Assembly (NCBI RefSeq): GCF_039545135.1
Contig: NZ_BAABRU010000012.1
Span: forward strand, 124,001-188,000
DNA: 64,000 nucleotides
Source of the DNA: Herpetosiphon gulosus
GTDB lineage: Bacteria; Chloroflexota; Chloroflexia; Chloroflexales; Herpetosiphonaceae
Reading direction: 5' to 3'
The notes under the pieces were generated by a model. It ran no database searches. It had not been told where the DNA came from and was given only the letters and a program-made list of their open reading frames with translations. Numbering within the stretch: position 1 is the stretch's first letter; each line of letters begins with the position of its first letter. The translations under genes and the position numbers were made by a program. Shown piece after piece: positions 33,972 to 42,555 of the stretch.

Positions 33972-36900
33972 ATGGAAATAGGGATTGTCAAGCCTGTTGC
34001 GATTGTTGACGAGATGCGTACCGCCTATCTCGATTATGCAATGAGTGTGATTGTATCGCGGGCCTTACCTGATGCTCGCGATGGCCTCAAACCGGTGCAG
34101 CGGCGGATTTTATATGCAATGTTCCGCGAAGGACTATTGCACAATGTGCGCTATTCCAAATGCGCTGGGGTGGTCGGCGAAGTGCTCAAGAAGTATCACC
34201 CTCACGGTGATGCTTCGGTTTACGATGCCCTCGTGCGCCTCGCCCAACCATGGAATATGCGCTATCCGCTCGTCGATGGCCAAGGGAATTTTGGCTGTTT
34301 CACTGGCGATACCAAAATCAAGCTGCTTGATGGCACTGAAAAAAGCTTTGAAGAACTCGCTCAACTCCCATATGACGAGATTTTCTATGTATATTCAGTT
34401 GATCAGCAAGGCAAGATTGTTGTTGGTGAAGGCCGATCATCACGGATTACTCTCCGCCAAGCTCAGTTGGTTGAATTGACTTTCGATGATGGCTCAGTGG
34501 TGCGTTGTACTCCTGATCACAAATTTATGTTACGTGATCAAACGTGGAAAGAAGCTCAACATTTAACCATCGACGACAGCTTGATGGCTGGCTATTTTGA
34601 TCGCCATAATCCGTCACTGGTTTTGCAACCCCAAACTGGTACATTCGAAAATCTCAATTTGCCCCAAATTAGCAACGCCGAATCCTCAACAAATATCTGG
34701 AATAGCGCCAATCAAGCTATGGTGCAACACGCTTCACGATTGCTTGCTCAATTTGGGCAGGCGGGATTGAATGCAACACTGTATGATGCGCAACGGGCTG
34801 AAACGATTCCTAGCAGCGCGAAAGCAATCCAAGCCTTTGGCTCGTTTGAGCAATTGGTGCAAACTGCATCAACCTATAACCATCGGGTGGTTGGATTACG
34901 CTGGTTAGATGAGACGGCAGATGTTTATGATATTACGGTCAATGAATATCATAACTTTATGCTTGCCAACGGCTGTGTTGTGCATAACTCGGTTGATGGC
35001 GACGCAGCGGCGGCCTACCGATACACTGAAGCGCGGCTCAAAGAAATTGCCGAGGAATTGTTGCGCGATATCGACCGCGATACGGTGAATTTCGGCCCCA
35101 ACTTCGATGGCGGCTATCAAGAGCCATTGGTGTTGCCAGCCCGCTTGCCCAACTTGCTGCTCAATGGTTCAGCCGGGATCGCGGTTGGGATGGCTACTAA
35201 TATTCCACCACATAACCTTGGTGAGCTGTGCGATGGCATCGGCTACTTGGTTGACAATCCCGATGCGACGGTTGAAGATTTGATCAAGTTCATCCCCGGC
35301 CCCGACTTCCCAACCGGCGGCTCGATTTTGGGCACTGAAGGGATTATCAGCGCCTATTCGAGTGGCCGTGGCCGGATTTTGATTCGGGCCAAAGCCCATA
35401 TCGAAGAAGCTGCTCGCGGTGCGTTCCATATCGTCGTGACCGAATTGCCCTATCAAGTTAACAAAGCCCGTTTGATCGAACGGATTGCTGAGTTAGTCAA
35501 AGATAAACGGATCGAAGGGATTCGCGATGTGCGCGATGAATCCGACCGCTCGGGGATTCGCATGGTGATTATTTTGAAACAAGATGCTCAGCCCAAGAAG
35601 GTGCTGAATCATCTATTCAAATATACCAGCATGCAAACCACCTTCGGCGCAAATATGTTGGCCTTGGTCGAAGATGGCAAGCAGCCGCGCACGCTGTCGC
35701 TCAAAAAAGCCTTGCAAGAATATATCGAGCATCGCCAAATTGTAATTCGGCGGCGTACCGAGCATGATCTAGCCAAAGCCAAAGCACGGGCGCATATTCT
35801 CGAAGGCTTGAAAATTGCCCTCGATCAGCTTGATGAGGTGATTGCCACGATTCGGGCTAGCCGCACTGCTGAAACTGCTCGTAGCAACTTGATGAAAAAC
35901 TTCAAGCTCAGCGAATTACAATCGCAAGCGATCTTGGAAATGCAATTGCGGCGCTTGGCTGGCCTCGAACGCAAAAAAATCGAGGATGAATATAAAGAAG
36001 TCTTGGGGACGATTGCCGACCTTGAAGATATTTTGTCTAAGCCCGAACGGGTTTTCAAAATTATCAAGGACGATGTGGCCGAACTCAAAGAAAAATATGG
36101 TGATGTACGGCGCTCACGGATCATTGCCGATGCCACTGGCGATATCAGCACCGAAGATCTAATTCCCGACATGAATGTGTTGGTAACCGTGACTGATCGT
36201 GGCTACATCAAGAAATTGCCTGGCGATACCTATCGTGTGCAAAATCGCGGTGGCCGTGGCATTAAGGGCATGACCACCAAAGAAGATGATGTGGTGGCAC
36301 ACCTTTTGATGTGTAACACCCTGAACGATCTTTTATTCTTTACCAACCGTGGCAAAGTCTATCAACTCAAAGTTCACGAAGTTCCCGATGCCAGCCGTAC
36401 TGCCAAAGGCCTGCCGTTGGTCAACTTGATCTCACTCGAACCAGGCGAATTGGTGACATCATTGATAGCCGTGCCCGATTTCGACGATGGCGAATATTTG
36501 GTGATGACCACTGTCAAAGGTCGAATCAAGCGTACCAAGTTGAGCGAATATAGCTCAGTGCGCTCGAATGGCTTGATCGCGATCGGGCTTGATACTGGCG
36601 ACGAACTGCGCTGGGTCAAAACCAGCAATGGCGATGAAGATATTTTGATGACCACTCAACATGGTCAAACTATCCGCTTCAGTCAAGCCGAAGTACGTCC
36701 GATGGGTCGGCCAGCTAGCGGCGTGATTGGCATCAAAATGTCAGCCAAAGATCAAGTGGTCGGGATGGATTTGGTGCGGCCAGATTCACAACTTTTGGTG
36801 ATTACCTCGCACGGCATGGGCAAGCGCACCGACCTCGAAGACTATCCAGTCAAGGGGCGGGCAACCCAAGGCGTGATTACCATGCGGCTCAAGCCAGGCG

Positions 36901-37148
36901 ATGAAATTGCCGCCGCCTTGGTATTGACTGATAGCGACATTGTGACCACAATTACTCGCAATGGTGTCGTGATGCGGACTCGTGCCGACAAGATTTCCAA
37001 GTATGGGCGCACAACTCAAGGTGTAACCGTAATCAATCTTGATAAGAAAGATTTGGTCGCAGCAGTTTCGGCTGAACCCCCAGTCGATGACAAGAGCGAC
37101 GATTCAGATGCCAACGATAGCCCTGGCACGGTAACCCTCACAGCTTAA
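33972..37148 (+). CDS. gyrA: DNA gyrase subunit A precursor containing an intein
   Basis: This 1058-residue precursor is a type II topoisomerase subunit that introduces negative supercoils. GyrA residues 1-108 (start [36 protein letters not shown]) are followed by a 231-residue insertion (109-339), then GyrA resumes at [17 protein letters not shown] with the active-site tyrosine in RYTEA. The C-terminal beta-propeller has a GyrA-box-like [11 protein letters not shown]. After splicing the host would be 827 residues with GNFG joined to SVDGD. The insertion lies directly before the catalytic Tyr segment, so unspliced protein should be inactive. gyrB is not adjacent. A strong hairpin terminator follows. 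Confidence 0.96.
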   Translation: MEIGIVKPVAIVDEMRTAYLDYAMSVIVSRALPDARDGLKPVQRRILYAMFREGLLHNVRYSKCAGVVGEVLKKYHPHGDASVYDALVRLAQPWNMRYPLVDGQGNFGCFTGDTKIKLLDGTEKSFEELAQLPYDEIFYVYSVDQQGKIVVGEGRSSRITLRQAQLVELTFDDGSVVRCTPDHKFMLRDQTWKEAQHLTIDDSLMAGYFDRHNPSLVLQPQTGTFENLNLPQISNAESSTNIWNSANQAMVQHASRLLAQFGQAGLNATLYDAQRAETIPSSAKAIQAFGSFEQLVQTASTYNHRVVGLRWLDETADVYDITVNEYHNFMLANGCVVHNSVDGDAAAAYRYTEARLKEIAEELLRDIDRDTVNFGPNFDGGYQEPLVLPARLPNLLLNGSAGIAVGMATNIPPHNLGELCDGIGYLVDNPDATVEDLIKFIPGPDFPTGGSILGTEGIISAYSSGRGRILIRAKAHIEEAARGAFHIVVTELPYQVNKARLIERIAELVKDKRIEGIRDVRDESDRSGIRMVIILKQDAQPKKVLNHLFKYTSMQTTFGANMLALVEDGKQPRTLSLKKALQEYIEHRQIVIRRRTEHDLAKAKARAHILEGLKIALDQLDEVIATIRASRTAETARSNLMKNFKLSELQSQAILEMQLRRLAGLERKKIEDEYKEVLGTIADLEDILSKPERVFKIIKDDVAELKEKYGDVRRSRIIADATGDISTEDLIPDMNVLVTVTDRGYIKKLPGDTYRVQNRGGRGIKGMTTKEDDVVAHLLMCNTLNDLLFFTNRGKVYQLKVHEVPDASRTAKGLPLVNLISLEPGELVTSLIAVPDFDDGEYLVMTTVKGRIKRTKLSEYSSVRSNGLIAIGLDTGDELRWVKTSNGDEDILMTTQHGQTIRFSQAEVRPMGRPASGVIGIKMSAKDQVVGMDLVRPDSQLLVITSHGMGKRTDLEDYPVKGRATQGVITMRLKPGDEIAAALVLTDSDIVTTITRNGVVMRTRADKISKYGRTTQGVTVINLDKKDLVAAVSAEPPVDDKSDDSDANDSPGTVTLTA
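34296..34988 (+). mobile_element. GyrA intein (231 residues) with vestigial endonuclease region
   Basis: Splicing motifs are complete: N-terminal Cys109 in [13 protein letters not shown] (block A), TPDH (block B, Thr180 and His183), [12 protein letters not shown] (block F), and the C-terminal VVHN with Asn339 followed by +1 Ser340 (block G). The middle (about 205-305) has a [18 protein letters not shown] stretch like the tail of a LAGLIDADG domain but no recognisable LAGLIDADG helices, so the homing endonuclease seems decayed. The site GNFG/S differs from the Mycobacterium xenopi GyrA site, which lies later, before TEARL. Confidence 0.93.
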
Positions 37149-37167
37149 GCTTTTTAAGCAAATTAAT

Positions 37168-37210
37168 GCTAAAAACCCGTTGCATACCCGATATGCAAGG
37201 GGTTTTTAGC
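37168..37210 (+). terminator. gyrA terminator
   Basis: A long stem GCTAAAAACCC...TTGCATA paired with TATGCAA...GGGTTTTTAGC spans 37168-37210, with an internal T5 in the 3' arm (37203-37207). Its A and T tracts would make it function in both directions. Confidence 0.88.
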
Positions 37211-37286
37211 GGTTAAACTACGTTCAGCTATATACCTAGATCCACTCTTTTTTAGACAAAATTAATCTAGCTATTCATGGAAACTG

Positions 37287-37295
37287 TGATATAAT
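37287..37295 (+). promoter_or_regulatory. extended -10 promoter for the winged-helix gene
   Basis: TGATATAAT (37287-37295) is an extended -10 box (TGN plus TATAAT). Transcription from about 37302 would give a 5' leader near 195 bases before the ATG at 37497. No good -35 is visible, as is common with extended -10 promoters. Confidence 0.55.
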
Positions 37296-37383
37296 CGGGG
37301 AAACATAACATAAGAACAGCAATTTTCTACCTCAAAATCTCATCCAACTACCACTACCACTGTCCGCTGTCGGCTGATCTATT

Positions 37384-37456
37384 GACCCAGAAAGCGAAGG
37401 AACGGAAGATACACCAACAGGCCGTGGAGCCTGTAAACCGCCATGATAGCGGGGTC
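37384..37456 (+). ncRNA. candidate structured leader RNA (class not identified)
   Basis: Within the long leader of the winged-helix gene, GACC (37384-37387) can close on GGTC (37453-37456) around two hairpins: ACAGGC (37417-37422) with GCCTGT (37429-37434), and CCGC (37438-37441) with GCGG (37449-37452). A purine-rich strand (GCGAAGGAACGGAAGATA) lies in the junction. I could not match it to a riboswitch class I know. A regulatory RNA is inference; simple leader hairpins are the alternative. Confidence 0.35.
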
Positions 37457-37496
37457 TCTTTTCCGCGCAGTCAAAGAGGATTGCAAGGAGGCGAGC

Positions 37497-37874
37497 ATGA
37501 TCTCTTCAAGCGTGTATATGTTGCTTGAACAAGCGATCGATACTCCCGAAAAACTGCATTGTGTCATGCTATTTGCACAACGAACAGTTAATCAAGGCAC
37601 TGCTACTCACATCGCTCGCCAGCTAGGGCGCGATATATGGAGTATTGAGCGAGCACTCAAAGAACTCAGTGAGGCAGGCATTCTTTCCATCGCCGGAGAA
37701 GGCAAATCGTCGTACTACGACTATCAACCGCGTTCGTATGTGGTTAATGCGTTGGAATTGTTAGTTCAAACCTACAACGACCCCATTTTGCGCAGCGAAA
37801 TCTGCGATTATGTGCGCGAGCTAGCTAGCTACGCGCCCTATCGCGCTCACTTCCACACGGTTTTGGCAATCTAA
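37497..37874 (+). CDS. small winged-helix protein, putative regulator
   Basis: This 125-residue protein has an AAGGAGG site six bases before ATG 37497, far better than the ATG at 37443. Its first 75 residues look like a MarR/winged-helix DNA-binding domain (HIARQLGRDIWSIERALKELSEAGILSI), followed by a wing and a C-terminal helical tail (about 85-125). The regulon is unknown. It stands alone between gyrA and hutH with its own extended -10 promoter and a long, possibly structured leader, which points to control at the RNA level as well. Confidence 0.65.
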   Translation: MISSSVYMLLEQAIDTPEKLHCVMLFAQRTVNQGTATHIARQLGRDIWSIERALKELSEAGILSIAGEGKSSYYDYQPRSYVVNALELLVQTYNDPILRSEICDYVRELASYAPYRAHFHTVLAI

Positions 37875-37986
37875 ATTACCTGCGCCTGCTCAGAATCTCC
37901 CGAGAGGAGAGAGTGGCGCAAGGGCTACAATTGTTCTAACTCAACCATGATTAAATCCATCGCAAGCCCCAACATTTGCTGGCGGC

Positions 37987-37995
37987 TGGTATACT
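37987..37995 (+). promoter_or_regulatory. extended -10 promoter upstream of hutH
   Basis: TGGTATACT (37987-37995) is an extended -10 box about 37 bases before the hutH start codon. Confidence 0.5.
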
Positions 37996-38031
37996 AGCGC
38001 CGAAAGCGAATTAAGCTAGCGAGGTAGCATT

Positions 38032-39618
38032 GTGGAATGTTTAGTGCTCAATGGCGAGCAGTTAACAGTTGATAGTTTGGTGGCTGCCGCTCGTAATCCG
38101 GCAATTAAGGTCGAATTAGCACCCGAAGCAATTGAACGAATGCACTATTCTCGCGCCGCCGTCGAGCGGTTTGTGGCCGAGGGTCGCGTGGTTTATGGGA
38201 TTACCACCGGCTTTGGTCATTTTCAAAATCGCACAATCGATCGCGACCATGTGCGCGAGTTGCAACGCAATATTATTATGAGCCATTCCACTGGCACGGG
38301 CACGCCGTTGCGCCGCGACCAAGTACGTGCGATGTTGATAGTGCGGGTCAATACCTTGGCTAAAGGCTTTTCAGGGATTCGCCCGCTGGTTGCCCAAGCT
38401 TTGCTTGATCTGCTCAACGCCGATATTTTGCCAATTATTCCTTGCCAAGGCTCGCTTGGAGCCAGCGGCGATTTGGCTCCCTTGGCTCATGCCTGCTTAA
38501 TTTTGCTTGGCTTGGGTGAGGCGGTTGCTCCAGGTCAATCGCCAGTTCATGGTCAACGCCTGAGCGGAGCCGAGGTATTAGCTCGATTAAATCAAGAACC
38601 TTTAGTTTTAGAGGCTAAAGAGGGCTTGGCATTAACCAATGGCACGGCGCTGTTGAGTGGCTTAGCGGCCTTGGCAATCTATGATGCTGAACAATTGTGT
38701 CGTAGTGCCGAAACCATTGCCGCCTTGTCGATGGAAGCTTTGGCGGCTTTGCCAGCAGCCTTCGATCAACGGTTGCATGCAATTCGTCCGCATCCACGTC
38801 AGCTTGATAGTGCGCGGAGCATTCGTCAACTGTTGCAAGGCAGCAGCTTTGTTTACCCCAACCAAGCCGCTGATCCGACGATTTATGGGCCGCATAAAGT
38901 CCAAGATGCCTACTCGTTGCGCTGTGTGCCGCAAGTCCATGGGGCAATTCGTGATGCCGCTTGTTATGGGCGTTGGGCCACCGAGATTGAACTCAACAGC
39001 GCCACCGATAACCCCTTAATTGTTCCAGTTGATCCTGAGCAGCCCCATGGCGAATATGAGGCAATTTCGGGTGGCAACTTTCATGGTGAACCATTAGCGC
39101 TAGCAATGGATTTTCTAAAAGTGGCCTTGAGCGAATTGGGCAACATCAGCGAGCGCCGCACCGCCCGCTTGGTTGATGCAGGCTTGAATGGCAATTTATT
39201 AGCGCCATTTTTAACCGAACAAGGTGGTTTGCACTCCGGTATGATGTTGATTCAATATACTGCTGTGGCCTTGGCGAGCGAAAATAAAGTGCTTGTACAC
39301 CCCGCTGCTGCTGATACGATTCCTACTTCAGGTAACCAAGAAGATCATGTCAGTCTGGGGCCGACCGCCGCCCGTCAGGCAGCCGAGATGCTCGATAATG
39401 TGGTGGGCATTTTGGCTTGCGAAGCCTTGTGTGCCGCCCAAGCAATTGATTTACGTTGGCGCAAACACGAGCATTTGCAACTTGGTCAAGGCACTGCACC
39501 TGCCCATCAAGCAATTCGCCAAGTTGTACCATTTCTAACTGAAGATACGGTGATGTACCCACATATTGAAGGCCTGAAACGATTGATTCAAGCAGGCAAA
39601 TTGGCCTTAGCCGAATGA
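38032..39618 (+). CDS. hutH: histidine ammonia-lyase
   Basis: This 528-residue enzyme deaminates histidine to trans-urocanate in the cytoplasm. The Ala-Ser-Gly triad that cyclises to the MIO cofactor is at 144-146 in GSLGASGDLAPLAH; Tyr55 in YGITTGFG and the QEDHVSLG motif are present. GTG start with GAGGT upstream. Length is near the usual 500-510. No hutU, hutI or hutG are adjacent, so histidine degradation genes are scattered or this lyase has another route. A tyrosine or phenylalanine ammonia-lyase is the alternative, less likely because of the HAL-type QEDHVS context. Confidence 0.88.
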   Translation: MECLVLNGEQLTVDSLVAAARNPAIKVELAPEAIERMHYSRAAVERFVAEGRVVYGITTGFGHFQNRTIDRDHVRELQRNIIMSHSTGTGTPLRRDQVRAMLIVRVNTLAKGFSGIRPLVAQALLDLLNADILPIIPCQGSLGASGDLAPLAHACLILLGLGEAVAPGQSPVHGQRLSGAEVLARLNQEPLVLEAKEGLALTNGTALLSGLAALAIYDAEQLCRSAETIAALSMEALAALPAAFDQRLHAIRPHPRQLDSARSIRQLLQGSSFVYPNQAADPTIYGPHKVQDAYSLRCVPQVHGAIRDAACYGRWATEIELNSATDNPLIVPVDPEQPHGEYEAISGGNFHGEPLALAMDFLKVALSELGNISERRTARLVDAGLNGNLLAPFLTEQGGLHSGMMLIQYTAVALASENKVLVHPAAADTIPTSGNQEDHVSLGPTAARQAAEMLDNVVGILACEALCAAQAIDLRWRKHEHLQLGQGTAPAHQAIRQVVPFLTEDTVMYPHIEGLKRLIQAGKLALAE

Positions 39619-39923
39619 TTTGGTAACTATCAGGGAGTTTAACCACGAAGGACACGAAGCGCACGAAGATAAGGTTAGAGGCTGAAGGTTATGGGCTATC
39701 GGAACATCTTTTGGGAGTTCAAAAGATCCCATCGCCTTCAGTCAATAGAACATAACCTAATCACTGCGGGGTTCAATTTTTGGGTTTCTGCCTTCTGGCT
39801 TTTGATTTTTGACTTTATCCTTCATCCTTTGCTATGCGCTTCTTGCCCAAACCACAAAATTCATTGATAATACGGACTAGTAACGCGACCTAGAGTAGTT
39901 GCAGCGATGAAAGGATGACGGCG
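39619..39923. repeat. repeat-bearing intergenic region
   Basis: This 305-base gap has no gene. It contains AACCACGAAGGACACGAAGC (39641-39660), a copy of the CACGAAG family, and then at 39680-39706 a near-identical copy of the element at 4223-4249, followed by AATAGAACATAACC (about 39746-39758). The remainder is A/T-rich and holds the upstream region of the next gene. Confidence 0.55.
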
Positions 39924-40571
39924 ATGAGCCAAAACCGCTTTCGTCCCTATGACCGTCCAGATGACGAAACCAGCCCAACCGCCCCTACCCGTCGGATCGA
40001 CCAAGCCGAGTTACGCAAAGATGATCAGTCGTGGCAAGGTATGGTCAACAACGATTGGCGCTCGGATCGCCGCCGCGTCAATACCAGCCGCACCAGCCCA
40101 ATCGATACCTTTAATACCCAAGGGGTTGCCTCTTGGCTCAGTAAAGGTGGCTATCGCTATGTTGTAATTGCCACAGTTGTGGTGATTGTGCTGATCATTT
40201 TCATCTTGTATTCGAATCGCCCTGGTCAAACTGATGATCCCAATGGCAATAATACAGGATTGAATCTCCCCAACCAACCAACTGCTGAAATTATCGTTGG
40301 GCCATCACCCACTCCTGAGGGCTTGATTCCCACCGATAATACCCAAATTCCCAGTGAAGGCCCAATTTTTGCGGTAACTGGCACTGGCAGCGATGGCTTG
40401 TTCCTGCGTGATCAGCCAGGTGGCAATATCGTTAAAACCATGCCCGAAGGAACTCAGTTAACCAAACTGAGTGAGCAAGATATCAATGGAATCCTGTGGT
40501 ATCAAGTTCGCGAGGTCGAGACCCAGATCGAGGGGTGGTGTTCAGCTCAATTTTTGGTGCCAGCTCAATAA
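39924..40571 (+). CDS. membrane-anchored SH3-like (bacterial) protein
   Basis: This 215-residue protein has a basic cytoplasmic N-terminus (about 1-72), one transmembrane helix (about 77-95), a Pro/Thr/Asn-rich linker and a C-terminal SH3_3-like domain (about 148-213; GLFLRDQPGGNIVKTMPEGT and WYQVREVETQIEGWCSAQFL). Such domains often bind cell wall. ATG at 39924 is preferred because GGATG precedes it; the frame also has ATG at 39915. Convergent with mgtE. Confidence 0.7.
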   Translation: MSQNRFRPYDRPDDETSPTAPTRRIDQAELRKDDQSWQGMVNNDWRSDRRRVNTSRTSPIDTFNTQGVASWLSKGGYRYVVIATVVVIVLIIFILYSNRPGQTDDPNGNNTGLNLPNQPTAEIIVGPSPTPEGLIPTDNTQIPSEGPIFAVTGTGSDGLFLRDQPGGNIVKTMPEGTQLTKLSEQDINGILWYQVREVETQIEGWCSAQFLVPAQ

Positions 40572-40589
40572 TTTCGGTGCTAAAAACAC

Positions 40590-40630
40590 GAACGGCACGA
40601 GGCAATTGATCGTTGCAACTCGTGCCGTTC
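40590..40630. terminator. hairpin between convergent genes (SH3-like protein and mgtE)
   Basis: A perfect 12-bp stem GAACGGCACGAG (40590-40601) / CTCGTGCCGTTC (40619-40630) surrounds a 17-base loop. There is no long T run, but position between convergent stops fits a bidirectional terminator. The arm resembles the CACGAAG repeat family. Confidence 0.7.
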
Positions 40631-40670
40631 TACTGGTCTGGCGGGTCGTTATCGTTAGACATACATCCTC

Positions 40671-42029
40671 CTAGATTAAATAGCGAATCAAGATTGTGGC
40701 CAAACCAAGCAGGCAGCTATAGCCAGTTACATCGGTCACGGTAGTCACAATCACGCCAGAAGCCAAAGCTGGGTCAACTCGAAAGAGCTTGAGGGTCAAT
40801 GGCACGACGGTTCCAGCAATTGCCGCCGATACCAAATTTAGCAACATCGCACAGCCTGCAACTACCCCTAACATTGGCTTCCCTTGCCATAACCAACCCA
40901 ACAAACCAATTGCACTGCCAAATGCCACTCCGTTGATTGCGCCAATGCCGACTTCGCGACCTAATGCGCGGAAGCCTTGGCCAGTTGCCACCTCACCCAA
41001 AGCGATCGAACGCACAATCAAGGTCAACGTTTGAATTCCGGCGTTGCCACCCATGCCAGCAATAATTGGCATAAATGGCACTAATGCGGTTACTTTTTCG
41101 ACCGTGCCATCGAATTGGCTTACCACCCAAGCGGCCAAAATTGCGGTGGGCAAATTGATAAACAGCCAAAACAAACGCCGCCGCGATGAACGAAATAATG
41201 AATCTTCAACATCTTCATCTTGTGGCAAGTTGGCCAAGCGATACATATCCTCGGTGGCTTCTTCCTCGATTACGTCGATAATATCATCGGCAGTGACCGC
41301 CCCAACAATCCGCCGTTGCGCATCAACCACTGGCAAGGCCAACAAGTCGTAACGCGCCAACAAACGGGCACATTCTTCTTGGTCGGTTTCAACACTGGCG
41401 GTAATGACATTGCGATCCATAATCTCGCTAAGCAAGGTTTGGGCTGGAGCCATCACCAACGAGCGTAAACTGACGACACCAACTAAGCCATCATTGGCAT
41501 CAACCACATACAAATAGTAGACCGATTCGTCTTCTGGCTGCAAACCACGCAATAAATCGATCGCTTGCTGGGCGTTTAATCGATCGCGTAGGGTCACGAC
41601 ATGCGAGGTCATCAAGCCGCCAGCGCTCTCCTCGTCGTGCTCCATCAATTGGCGTACATCGTCGGAATCTTCGGGGTCCATGGCGGCGAGGGTGGCGGCA
41701 ATTTGCGCTGGCTCAAGCTCAACCAACACATCAGCTGCATCATCTGGCTCCATCTGCTCAAGCAAATCGGAGAGTTGATCGCTGGTGAGGGTTTCGGCCA
41801 GTTCCACTTGCGAATCGGTATCAAGCTCAATTAAAACATCTGCGCCATGTTCGAGGTTGAGGCGAGCAAACACCTCATACAATTCATCAGATTCGAGTTC
41901 ATCGAGGATGGCGGCAGCATCAGCCGGATGCAGGCTGGCCACCAATAGGGTTGCTTGGTCAATTGAACCAGCGTCGAGCGCAGCCCGCACGTCGTCTAAG
42001 GCTGGCCGAATATCGAGGATTTTGGTCAT
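40671..42029 (-). CDS. mgtE: magnesium transporter MgtE
   Basis: This 452-residue channel imports Mg2+. It has the helical N-terminal domain (about 1-130) with repeated LHPADAAAILDEL and EPDDAADVLVEL, a CBS pair (about 130-255; GGLMTSHVVTLRDRL, DDIIDVIEEEATEDMYRLA), and five C-terminal transmembrane helices with RRLFWLFINLPTAILAA and the GGNAGIQ pore motif. The start at 42029 has GGAGGT upstream; the open frame begins earlier at 42053. A perfect GAGCGGGAATTCCCGCTC palindrome (42059-42076) lies in its leader. Confidence 0.95.
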   Translation of the reverse strand: MTKILDIRPALDDVRAALDAGSIDQATLLVASLHPADAAAILDELESDELYEVFARLNLEHGADVLIELDTDSQVELAETLTSDQLSDLLEQMEPDDAADVLVELEPAQIAATLAAMDPEDSDDVRQLMEHDEESAGGLMTSHVVTLRDRLNAQQAIDLLRGLQPEDESVYYLYVVDANDGLVGVVSLRSLVMAPAQTLLSEIMDRNVITASVETDQEECARLLARYDLLALPVVDAQRRIVGAVTADDIIDVIEEEATEDMYRLANLPQDEDVEDSLFRSSRRRLFWLFINLPTAILAAWVVSQFDGTVEKVTALVPFMPIIAGMGGNAGIQTLTLIVRSIALGEVATGQGFRALGREVGIGAINGVAFGSAIGLLGWLWQGKPMLGVVAGCAMLLNLVSAAIAGTVVPLTLKLFRVDPALASGVIVTTVTDVTGYSCLLGLATILIRYLI

Positions 42030-42555
42030 CGGACACCTCCATGTGGCAAACACACAACGAGCGGGAATTCCCGCTCACTGGTCTAGCCAATCAGAGGTAA
42101 TTCCGCTTGCTCTGTGTCATCTTCGGTTGTAGAACCATCTATACTCATACCTCGGCAGTATACCATGGGTTAATTACCTTCCAAGTCTGGCTTGGCCTAG
42201 CTGGCATGCTCCCCAGATGGGTTATGACTTTGGTACTGTCTTAAGCACGCGGATGTACTACGTGACATAGTGTACAATAGGCCATAGTAATTAAAACAAT
42301 TAAACAATAGTTGCAATGATGTATGCCAAAACTGGAATTAAAGCCGATTTTCAGGCCCGAACCAGTGGCATGAAGTCTGCTTTAGCAAGTTGTGTTGGGC
42401 CAACCAAGCACAATCTTCGCTTGCGTGGTAGGCTACAATACAGCCAAGAGAAGGGTAACGACCGCCGCTGGAATAGCATAGACAAGCCGAAAATCAACCT
42501 GTTATAATAGGCCATAACGGTGTTTACTAATCGCACAAAACGACCTGGACGCGAC
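42030..42555. other. intergenic region between mgtE and the GGDEF gene
   Basis: This 526-base gap has no convincing gene. It holds the mgtE leader (minus strand) with the palindrome at 42059-42076, and two direct copies of AATAGGCCATA (42276-42286 and 42506-42516), each overlapping a -10-like box (TACAAT at 42273-42278, TATAAT at 42503-42508). A 63-codon frame at 42316-42507 lacks any features of a protein. Confidence 0.5.
42479..42508 (+). promoter_or_regulatory. promoter of the GAF/GGDEF gene
   Basis: TAGACA (42479-42484) and TATAAT (42503-42508) spaced by 18 bases fit a vegetative promoter about 48 bases before the ATG at 42556. Confidence 0.6.

Noticed and set aside
37384-37456. Assignment of the leader to c-di-GMP-I, glycine, TPP or THF riboswitch
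   Set aside because: The conserved bases of those classes, as I remember them, are not present; only generic hairpins can be supported.
38032-39618. A complete histidine utilisation operon
   Set aside because: No hutU, hutI or hutG flank hutH; only the lyase is present.
42030-42170. An M-box magnesium riboswitch upstream of mgtE
   Set aside because: The leader has a simple GAGCGGGAATTCCCGCTC palindrome but none of the M-box core sequences.
42316-42507. 63-codon frame between mgtE and the GGDEF gene
   Set aside because: No Shine-Dalgarno site, no hydrophobic or domain features, and it runs into the promoter of the next gene.
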